NCBI GenBank assembly: GCA_003538525.1
Contig: DPRZ01000267.1
Span: forward strand, 1-9,444
DNA: 9,444 nucleotides
Reading direction: 5' to 3'
From: Neisseriales bacterium
Lineage (GTDB): Bacteria > Pseudomonadota > Gammaproteobacteria > Burkholderiales > UBA11063
The notes beneath the pieces are model-generated. The model searched no databases. It was not told the DNA's origin and saw only the letters and a program-made list of their open reading frames with translations. The position numbers and the translations under genes were made by a program. This document shows positions 1-6,568 of this stretch, in pieces. Every line of letters starts with the position of its first letter. Position 1 is the first letter of the stretch.

Positions 1-128
1 GGATTATAAACTTTTTGCTCTTCTCTACCAGCAATCTTTATGTAACCACTCTTATCATTTCATAGAGTGATATTTTACCCTGTTAGATGGGGAAATTTTC
101 GCTTAGCAATAACGGGGCTGATACAATA

Positions 129-1292
129 CTAATTACTAACTTCCCTTGGTATTGTACAAATAAATTGTTCTTTATCAGTGTCATTATAAAAGCTAATATC
201 TTCATTAATCAAGAGAGCTCTTCTAATCCCGCTACCATATCCACTATAAGGTAAAATAGTTTTACAGATTGAATTTAAAATCGGATTACGATGAATAGAA
301 ATCCCACTTTTAATTTTTTCCACCGTTAATGAATTAGTTAACTTGCCTGGGCTAATTATTTCTACTCGATTCTGAAAAATAAATAATTTAATCGAAGATT
401 GAATATAATAATCTCGATGCACTAATGCATTCACAATCAATTCAATTAATATTCGTTCATCAATTTCTAGTGTTGCGTAACTATTAAAATTTTCACTAGT
501 CTGTAGATTCTTTAAATTACTTTTGAAAAAATCCAAACTATTATTAAACATCGTCAGCAAATTACCATCAACAACTCTTTTTGAAATAAATCTATCCACT
601 GCAACATCGTTACCATCAAAATAACAGCAATCAATGTAAAATGATTTATTAAATTTTTGTGGTCGTATTCCAAAAATTAAATTCCCCGCCAGAGTTAATT
701 GCTTATTGTTTAATAAATCTAAGTTTTCGAGCACCTGTGCCAAAGCTAAATTGCCTAATTTGACGGCATCAAAAACAGCAACATTATCTTTTTCTAAAAA
801 TTTATAAAATAATGCAGTATCTAAATCAGTGATATCTGTACCATAAACGCTTTCTTCATCTGCGTATAATCTTTTTGATTCAGCAAATAAGCGCCGTAAC
901 TCCTCTTGAGATAATTTCTTTTTATCTGCGCCTGACTTAGTTAAGTATTCTCCGCCGCTGGTTGAATAAGGTTTAACGCTTCCTTTAGGTACATAAACAA
1001 TCACTAATTTACGCTCATTTATTGATCTATTTTCAACCAATGGATAAAATGGTGGCTTTACATTCTCATTTGCCGTATTACCAATAAGTTGCCCCAATTC
1101 TTCTATTTGAGCGGTCGATAACCCTTGAATCCTACCATTATCTTCTACACCAAAAACAATAACCCCACCCGCTGCATTCAAAAATGCAACAAACTCTTTG
1201 GCTAAGTCCTTTGCTGAAATCGCTTCTCGTTTGAATTGAGTAAAACTATCTTCACCATTATTGATTCTCTCAATTAATTCTAATGTTTTCAT
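129..1292 (-). CDS. AlbA_2 (Schlafen-type) domain ATP-binding protein
   Basis: Probable DNA- or RNA-binding regulator or accessory protein of the AlbA_2 plus HATPase_c_4 type, often annotated as 'ATP-binding protein' or 'RecG-like helicase' although no helicase motor is visible. The N-terminal AlbA_2 domain (about residues 10-120) shows F20-K21-R22, the AFLNAAGG stretch (36-43) and GVED (48-51). The C-terminal GHKL-like ATPase domain (about 275-385) shows E284..N288-A-L-V-H292-R-D, SPG (314-316), RNP (335-337) and a GYGSGI glycine loop (351-356). The 387-residue length fits the family. The ATG has a good ribosome site (AAAAGGAAA at 1302-1310). It lies downstream of galE on the same strand, 131 bases away, and is unlikely to belong to sugar metabolism. 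Sampled rows are very AT-rich (13/60 and 15/60 GC), unlike galE, so it may be an acquired cargo gene. Cellular role (regulation or phage defence) is unknown. Confidence 0.88.
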   Translation of the reverse strand: MKTLELIERINNGEDSFTQFKREAISAKDLAKEFVAFLNAAGGVIVFGVEDNGRIQGLSTAQIEELGQLIGNTANENVKPPFYPLVENRSINERKLVIVYVPKGSVKPYSTSGGEYLTKSGADKKKLSQEELRRLFAESKRLYADEESVYGTDITDLDTALFYKFLEKDNVAVFDAVKLGNLALAQVLENLDLLNNKQLTLAGNLIFGIRPQKFNKSFYIDCCYFDGNDVAVDRFISKRVVDGNLLTMFNNSLDFFKSNLKNLQTSENFNSYATLEIDERILIELIVNALVHRDYYIQSSIKLFIFQNRVEIISPGKLTNSLTVEKIKSGISIHRNPILNSICKTILPYSGYGSGIRRALLINEDISFYNDTDKEQFICTIPREVSN

Positions 1293-1295
1293 AAA

Positions 1296-1457
1296 TTATA
1301 ATTTCCTTTTTATGAAAATATTCTCACAGCATATATCAAGCACGCGTTTACTTTCAGAATCAAAACCGCACCTAATTAAATCTGCAAAAGCATGGATTAG
1401 CAGAGTAAGCGCACTAGCTGCACTTATTGATAACCTTGTGGATTCATGCTCTGCCAC
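1296..1457 (-). CDS. Possible small ORF between galE and the AlbA_2 gene
   Basis: A 53-codon frame can be read from a GTG inside the 3' end of galE (different frame) to a TAA three bases before the ATG of the AlbA_2 gene. The upstream limit of the frame is a TAG just before a TTG at 1461-1463. The AlbA_2 ribosome site lies inside it, as in coupled gene pairs. The peptide is moderately hydrophobic in its middle (LTLLIHAFADLI) and has three cysteines. I recognise no domain, and the start has no clear ribosome site. It may be chance or a gene remnant. Confidence 0.15.
   Translation of the reverse strand: MAEHESTRLSISAASALTLLIHAFADLIRCGFDSESKRVLDICCENIFIKRKL
1302..1310 (-). promoter_or_regulatory. 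Ribosome binding site of the AlbA_2 gene
   Basis: The minus strand reads AAAAGGAAA with the AGGA core about 11 bases before the ATG at 1290-1292. It supports that start codon over later ones. Confidence 0.6.
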
Positions 1458-2437
1458 CGCCAACTATCTTGACACATCCGAGCTAAATCATATTCACATG
1501 ACCAACCCAACACTTGTGCCGCTTTAGCTGGATCAGCAAAACATTTAGCCACATCTCCAGCACGCCGTGGTTGAATTTGATAGGGGATATCCTTGCCTGA
1601 TGCAAGCGCAAAGGCTTTAACTACATCAAGTACTGAATAACCACACCCTGTGCCTAAATTAACTGTCAACAACTCATTATGCTGCGCCAAATATTCCAAA
1701 GCTTTGAGATGCCCACGCGCTAAATCCACCACATGAATGTAATCACGCACGCCAGTACCATCATGAGTTGGATAATCTCCACCAAAAACATTCAAGCATG
1801 CCAATTTACCCACCGCAACTTGGGTTATGTAAGGCATAAGATTATTTGGCACGCCATTCGGATCTTCACCAATCAAACCAGATTCATGTGCACCAACTGG
1901 GTTAAAATAACGTAGTAACGCAATTGACCAAGAATTATCGGCTTGGTACATATCGCGCAAGATTTGTTCCATCATTAATTTAGTCCAACCATAGGGATTA
2001 GTTGCGGAAAGTGGAAAATCTTCATTAATCGGTGTGCTATGCGGATCACCATACACGGTTGCCGAAGAACTAAACACAATAGATTTAACCTGATGCGCTG
2101 CCATTACCTTAAATAAAACTAAACTCCCGGCTACATTATTTTCATAATAACGTGCTGGTTCACGCACCGATTCACCAACTGCCTTGAGTGCTGCAAAATG
2201 AATTACCGCATCAATTTTATGCTTAACAAACACTTGGCTTAAATTGAGCTCATCCCGCACATCAACTTGATAAAAAATTGGCGCTTTGCCACTAATTTGT
2301 TCAATTCGTGCTAACGAGCTCGGTTTAGAATTACAGAAGTTGTCCACGATAACAACTGTATAATTTTGTGCTAATAACTCAACTACCGTATGTGAGCCAA
2401 TATAGCCCGCACCACCCGTTACTAAAATTGTTGGCAT
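1424..2437 (-). CDS. galE: UDP-glucose 4-epimerase, probably also active on N-acetyl sugars
   Basis: Cytosolic NAD-dependent epimerase that interconverts UDP-Glc and UDP-Gal. The short-chain dehydrogenase fold is complete: NAD loop GGAGYIG (8-14), the SSSATVYG strand with S124, and the YxxxK pair Y149/K153, numbered exactly as in E. coli GalE. The 337-residue length is one less than E. coli, and the C-terminus (WRWQSMNPQGY) matches the family. Residue 299 is Cys (codon 1541-1543) in the RRAGDVAKCFAD stretch, where E. coli has Tyr. In established work, Cys at this place (E. coli Y299C, and the equivalent Cys in human GALE) allows UDP-GlcNAc/UDP-GalNAc epimerisation, so a dual-specificity enzyme is inferred. 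The gene starts 2 bases after the glf stop, with its ribosome site inside glf, so the two are likely translated together. It supplies the substrate of Glf and WbaP. Confidence 0.97.
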   Translation of the reverse strand: MPTILVTGGAGYIGSHTVVELLAQNYTVVIVDNFCNSKPSSLARIEQISGKAPIFYQVDVRDELNLSQVFVKHKIDAVIHFAALKAVGESVREPARYYENNVAGSLVLFKVMAAHQVKSIVFSSSATVYGDPHSTPINEDFPLSATNPYGWTKLMMEQILRDMYQADNSWSIALLRYFNPVGAHESGLIGEDPNGVPNNLMPYITQVAVGKLACLNVFGGDYPTHDGTGVRDYIHVVDLARGHLKALEYLAQHNELLTVNLGTGCGYSVLDVVKAFALASGKDIPYQIQPRRAGDVAKCFADPAKAAQVLGWSCEYDLARMCQDSWRWQSMNPQGYQ

Positions 2438-2439
2438 AA

Positions 2440-3615
2440 CTATCTCCCTGTACTTAATAATGATTTTTGTAATTGTAATTCCTGATCAAATTTGCTTAAC
2501 GCCATTGCCACCGCAACGTTCATATCATAATAATGATAATCCGCCAGATGTCCCGACAGGATAATACTTGGATACTCTAAGGCCAATTGCTGATACTGCG
2601 CGTAAATCGCCAAATTTTGCTGCTGCGGAATCGGATAATACGGTACATCTTTACGCGTGCACGGACGATGATATTCCTCCACAATCGCGGTGTAAGGATG
2701 AACTTGTCCAGTTAAATGCTTGGCTTCAGTCACTCGCGTAAAATCATAATCATTTGGATAATTAATGCACGCAATATCTTGATAGTGCTCTTTTTGTAAC
2801 ACCTTTACATTAAAATCCACTGTCCGATACGGTAACTCACCATAACAATAATCGAATAACTCATCAATTTTACCCGTAAAAATCAATTTACCCTCAAAGG
2901 CGTGCCCCATGAATTTAACTTGCTTGGTATGATGATTAATCGTCACAACTTCACGATAATCGGTATTTAGCATAATCTTGATATTCGAGTTGTTTAACAT
3001 CCGTTTAAATAATTGATTATAACCAAAACGTGGAATCGCTTGGTATTTATCATGATAGTGACGGTCATCGCGCGTAATATAAATCGGCATCCGCCCTGTT
3101 ACGTACTCATCTAGCTCTTCTGGTTTCAAGCCCCATTGTTTATAGGTATAATTTAAGTAAACTTTATTATAAATAAAATCAGCCAAAAGTTTAAGCTCGG
3201 CGTCCTCAGTTTTGCGCAATTCTAAAATAGGGATTTTACTCCCATAACCAAAAAGCTCAATCAATTTACGACTTAATTCCTCAGCTAGATACTTAGGAAA
3301 AAGACACTCAATACTATTCAAATTAAATGGAATTGGCACCAACACACCATCGACATATGCAGCGGCTTTATGTTGATAACTTTTCCACTCGGTAAATTGT
3401 GATAAATACTCCCAAATTTGCTTATCGGGAGTATGAAAAACCCGCGGTCCATATTTATGTACCAGTAATCCATCTTCGTTATATTGATCGTAACAATTAC
3501 CACCAATATGATTGCGTTGTTCAATAATTAAAACGCGCTTTTTCAACTGGGTTGCAATCCGCTCCGCCAACACCGCACCGGTAAATCCAGCACCAACTAC
3601 AATATAATCAAACAT
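2440..3615 (-). CDS. glf: UDP-galactopyranose mutase (possibly UDP-GalNAc mutase)
   Basis: FAD-dependent cytosolic enzyme that converts UDP-galactopyranose to UDP-galactofuranose for surface glycans. Seen: N-terminal FAD loop GAGFTG (8-13), IGGN (37-40), the YTYKQWG segment (156-162), the two substrate-phosphate arginines expected from E. coli R170 and R247 (here R175 in GRMP and R264 in PYRT), TGKID (247-251), and the C-terminal HLADYHYYDM segment (356-365). The 391-residue length is slightly above E. coli Glf (367). Two active-site positions are odd. Residue 58 is Arg in YGPRVFHT, where the usual motif is YG(P/A)HIFHT. Residue 356 is His in GHLADY, where the usual motif is GRLAEY. The first change may bear on N-acetyl sugar acceptance. 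It sits 14 bases after the transporter gene, with a weak ribosome site (GGAT, 3624-3627), and directly before galE. Family assignment is firm; exact substrate is not. Confidence 0.95.
   Translation of the reverse strand: MFDYIVVGAGFTGAVLAERIATQLKKRVLIIEQRNHIGGNCYDQYNEDGLLVHKYGPRVFHTPDKQIWEYLSQFTEWKSYQHKAAAYVDGVLVPIPFNLNSIECLFPKYLAEELSRKLIELFGYGSKIPILELRKTEDAELKLLADFIYNKVYLNYTYKQWGLKPEELDEYVTGRMPIYITRDDRHYHDKYQAIPRFGYNQLFKRMLNNSNIKIMLNTDYREVVTINHHTKQVKFMGHAFEGKLIFTGKIDELFDYCYGELPYRTVDFNVKVLQKEHYQDIACINYPNDYDFTRVTEAKHLTGQVHPYTAIVEEYHRPCTRKDVPYYPIPQQQNLAIYAQYQQLALEYPSIILSGHLADYHYYDMNVAVAMALSKFDQELQLQKSLLSTGR
2443..2449 (-). promoter_or_regulatory. Ribosome binding site of galE inside glf
   Basis: AGGGAGA on the minus strand lies 5 bases before the galE ATG, within the last codons of glf. 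This supports the galE start and suggests translational coupling of the pair. Confidence 0.65.
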
Positions 3616-3629
3616 TTTCTATTATCCAT

Positions 3630-5102
3630 CTAAGCATTAATCATTCGTTTCAATTTACCACCCAGTAACCAAGCAATTAAGCCCGCTACTAAACCAAATA
3701 ATGCAATACTACCAAATAAGTGTTGATAGCTTTGGAAACTGGCAATTTGCTGTGCCGCATTATAAACATCACTCACCTGAGTACTCCGCTGATTGGCAAC
3801 TAATGAGGCTACATATGAGCCCAATTTAATCCCTAAGGCACTCGTAATAAACCAAGTTCCCATCGCAAAACCGCGCATTCTATCTGGGACCAATTGCGCC
3901 ATCAGTGAGACACCCAGTGCGCTAATTAATAATTCGGCGGAAGCGAAAAATACCGAAATCGCCAAAATCTCCCACATAAAATTAATTTTCTGGCTCGGAT
4001 CAGTCATCACACAAACTAGATACAATAATCCATACGCACTCGCACTCATCAATAAACCAATCGCAAATTTATGCGGTAAAGATAAATCATTTTTACCTAA
4101 TTTACGGTACAAAATGGCTAAAATTGGCGATAACAAAATAATTCCACTGGTGCCTAATAAACCAGGTACCGTTTGCGGATTAATATTCCAGCCCAAGAAA
4201 AGTAAGTTAACATGATGTTTATTAAATAGCATAAATGAGGTATTTTTTTGCTGATAAATCACAAAAAACACCACTGCATAAATTAACAAGACGACCGCTA
4301 CCAGCATTTTTTTACGCTGCGCTGGATTTTGCTCACGGATAATTTGCCAAATAAAATAACTAAAGATAATCACCGAAGCAACGCTCAACAACAGATTAAT
4401 TAAGCTATCGTTTTGTAGCATCGTGGTTACAAATAATAGCCCTGCCACTAACGTTACCCCAAACGGTAAGATCTTTTTAAGATTTAACGGTTGCAAACCC
4501 ATGTTATTATCAACATATTTTAGCACTGCATAATTTTTAATATTATATAAAATACCAACTAAAACCCCAACCGAACAAACGAGTAAGGCGGTGGTATAAC
4601 CATAATTTTTAGCCAATAAGGGTACCAAAATTGAAGCGCAAAAAGAACCGACATTAATCGACATATAAAAAAGTGTATAGGTTGAATCGAGGCTGCTTTT
4701 ATCGTGACCATAAATCGAGGCAATTAAATTGGTCGGCGCAGGTTTAAATAAGCATGAACCCAAGATAATTAAAGCCAATGCAGCATAAACAAAAAGAGGA
4801 CTAAAATTACTCCCAATTGCTAACGAGGCATAGCCAAAACAAAGCAATGCGGCTCCCGTAAACATTGTACGTTTAATCCCCAGCACATTATCCGCGACAT
4901 AGCCACCAACCGCATTAAATACATAGGTTAATGAGGCAAATCCGCCCATTAAAATCGTCGCCTGAGCTTCACTAAAGCCTAATTTTGAGATATAAAAATA
5001 AATCGAAATATAATTAAACCCATAATATCCAAAGCGTTCAAAAAACTCAAGAAAGCAGAGAATAAAAAATGGTTTCTTTAGAAAACTTGGCGATTGACTC
5101 AT
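3630..5102 (-). CDS. POT/PTR2-family proton-coupled peptide transporter (DtpA/DtpB-like)
   Basis: Inner-membrane symporter that takes up di- and tripeptides with protons. Seen: the ExxER motif (E19, E22, R23) followed by FGYYG in the first helix; GGYVADNVLG (66-75), the loop after helix 2; the conserved lysine K120 in FKPAPTN; the FYMSINVGS signature (155-163); and the helix-10 glutamate E390 in SAELLISALG. The 490-residue length matches the bacterial Dtp proteins, with about 14 hydrophobic segments. The QQKNTSFMLF region (284-293) takes the place of the family's usual QMxTSxN segment. The ATG is preceded by GAGAGG at 5112-5117 with a 9-base spacer. The gene lies between wbaP and glf with gaps of only 32 and 14 bases, so it is probably in their operon. 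A peptide transporter inside a polysaccharide cluster is unusual. The family is clear; whether the substrate is peptides or a cell-wall or sugar-linked compound is open. Confidence 0.93.
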   Translation of the reverse strand: MSQSPSFLKKPFFILCFLEFFERFGYYGFNYISIYFYISKLGFSEAQATILMGGFASLTYVFNAVGGYVADNVLGIKRTMFTGAALLCFGYASLAIGSNFSPLFVYAALALIILGSCLFKPAPTNLIASIYGHDKSSLDSTYTLFYMSINVGSFCASILVPLLAKNYGYTTALLVCSVGVLVGILYNIKNYAVLKYVDNNMGLQPLNLKKILPFGVTLVAGLLFVTTMLQNDSLINLLLSVASVIIFSYFIWQIIREQNPAQRKKMLVAVVLLIYAVVFFVIYQQKNTSFMLFNKHHVNLLFLGWNINPQTVPGLLGTSGIILLSPILAILYRKLGKNDLSLPHKFAIGLLMSASAYGLLYLVCVMTDPSQKINFMWEILAISVFFASAELLISALGVSLMAQLVPDRMRGFAMGTWFITSALGIKLGSYVASLVANQRSTQVSDVYNAAQQIASFQSYQHLFGSIALFGLVAGLIAWLLGGKLKRMINA

Positions 5103-5134
5103 GAAGCACGACCTCTCATAAAATTAAATTTGCT

Positions 5135-6568
5135 TTAATATGCACCAGTTCGCTTGAAAACAACCCCAATGGTTTTAACTAAAATTACTACATCATACCA
5201 CAACGACCAATTCTTTACATACCACGCATCCAAGCGCACTCGATCGCTATAATCAGTTTCACTACGTCCGCTAACCTGCCACAAGCCGCTAATACCAGGT
5301 AAAACCAACTGATAGTAATAAAACCCATCTTTATAACGTTCAATTTCTTGTTGCACGATTGGGCGTGGTCCAACTAAACTCATATTCCCCAGCAACACAT
5401 TAAATAGTTGCGGTAATTCATCTAAACTAGTCTTACGTAGCCAACGCCCAATTGGGGTTACTCGCGGATCATCTTTAAGTTTAAAGGCTTGTTCCCACTC
5501 TTGTTTCGCCAACGGATCATTTGCCAATAACTCACGCAATAATTCGGCACTATTAGCATACATTGATTGAAATTTAATACAATAAAATGGCTTACCGTGT
5601 TTACCAATCCGTTGGTGCAAATAAAATATTTGGCTTTTAGCAGAAAACTTAATCAACAGCGCAAGCACTAGAAAAAATGGCGCCAAGACAATTAAGCCAA
5701 TAGTCACGCAAATTAAATCAAAGATTCGTTTAACCAACGCATTGGTGCTGCGCGCTAAATTATTATTCAAGCGTAACACTAACTGATCGTTGCCAAAAAA
5801 ATGATCAATTTCAGCACCATAGAGCGCAAGACCGCTAATTTCTGGCACAACTAACAAGGATAAACAATTATGCTGTAAAAAATTAATTAAATTGATTTTG
5901 CGATTCAAGTCTTGATGTTCTAAAGCAATAATGATGTCACAATCAGAATTAGACTTTAGTAACTTCATAAATTGAACTTCACTCAATGTTCGAGCAGGAA
6001 GAGCTTTCACTCGTGGTGCACACTCTGCTTCAGCAAGAATATCAATAAAACCAACTAATGTATAGCCCATCAGATTATTACGCGCAAACAGATTATAGGC
6101 GTTCAAAGCTGTTTTGCCGCTGCCAACGATATAAAGCGGCCGCTGCCACAAATCAAACTTACGCAAAATAAGCTTAATCAACACACGAATTAGCGGTGTC
6201 ATAACAGCAAATGCCAACCAAAAGCCAATGATTAAAATCTTAAGCGAACCTTTTCCCAGCACAAAAGCCATGCCCAGATTCAGCATTACAAAGAAAGCCA
6301 CTAACCAAAGAATTTGGCGCAGCTCTTCCCAAAATGGTCGCCGCTTAATATAATGCTCACGATACCAGAACGCACAAATCACCAATAAACCGAGAAATTT
6401 AGACACCCCAAAAGTAAAAAAACTCACCAATGGATTATGGCTGAGATCAGCATGATAAACTTGAGTAAAAGAAATGGCAAAGACGAATGCTAACAACATG
6501 CTACATAAATCACCGACCACCAATGCCAAGCGTTGGAACCACAATAAATTCAAATCATTCACCCTCAC
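5135..6568 (-). CDS. wbaP: Undecaprenyl-phosphate hexose-1-phosphate transferase, WbaP type
   Basis: Inner-membrane polyisoprenyl-phosphate phosphoglycosyl transferase that starts repeat-unit assembly by moving a sugar-1-phosphate (galactose in the type enzyme) from UDP-sugar to undecaprenyl phosphate. Four N-terminal membrane segments (about 12-34, 45-67, 84-105, 110-132) are followed by a Rossmann-like middle domain with GSGKTA (149-154). A re-entrant helix (about 284-306, Pro at 297) leads into the catalytic domain. Its hallmarks are the D383-E384 pair in SLDELPQ, PRP (401-403), PGISGLWQVSGR (424-435), and RLDAWYVKNWSLWYD (445-459). The 477-residue length and GAY C-terminus fit WbaP (476 in Salmonella). 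The first 14 bases overlap the upstream VTT-domain gene. The start is ambiguous: GTG at codon 1, GTG at codon 3, or TTG at codon 6, the last being the only one well placed after a GAGGG site. Substrate Gal versus GalNAc or Glc cannot be read from sequence. Confidence 0.93.
   Translation of the reverse strand: MRVNDLNLLWFQRLALVVGDLCSMLLAFVFAISFTQVYHADLSHNPLVSFFTFGVSKFLGLLVICAFWYREHYIKRRPFWEELRQILWLVAFFVMLNLGMAFVLGKGSLKILIIGFWLAFAVMTPLIRVLIKLILRKFDLWQRPLYIVGSGKTALNAYNLFARNNLMGYTLVGFIDILAEAECAPRVKALPARTLSEVQFMKLLKSNSDCDIIIALEHQDLNRKINLINFLQHNCLSLLVVPEISGLALYGAEIDHFFGNDQLVLRLNNNLARSTNALVKRIFDLICVTIGLIVLAPFFLVLALLIKFSAKSQIFYLHQRIGKHGKPFYCIKFQSMYANSAELLRELLANDPLAKQEWEQAFKLKDDPRVTPIGRWLRKTSLDELPQLFNVLLGNMSLVGPRPIVQQEIERYKDGFYYYQLVLPGISGLWQVSGRSETDYSDRVRLDAWYVKNWSLWYDVVILVKTIGVVFKRTGAY

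Noticed and set aside
1..128. Two short plus-strand open frames at the left edge (one ending in TGA at 68-70) and a 6-base stem with 11-base loop at 47-69
   Set aside because: Only about 20 codons are visible with no recognisable protein, and the hairpin has a long loop and no proper T run. Neither supports a gene end or terminator.
1340..1390. tRNA T-arm-like string (GGTTTTGATTCTG) on the minus strand between galE and the AlbA_2 gene
   Set aside because: The flanking bases cannot form the T stem and no acceptor, D or anticodon arm can be built around it.
1406..1426. Hairpin over the galE stop codon (7-base stem including one G-U pair, 7-base loop)
   Set aside because: It is not followed by a T run on the minus strand, so it is not convincing as a terminator of galE.
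1261..1527. Plus-strand open frame of 88 codons across the galE/AlbA_2 junction
   Set aside because: It overlaps the starts and ends of two firm genes on the other strand, has no ribosome site and no recognisable domain.
3793..4215. Plus-strand open frame of 140 codons inside the transporter gene
   Set aside because: It is antisense to a clear POT-family protein with all its motifs, and the peptide resembles no protein family I know.
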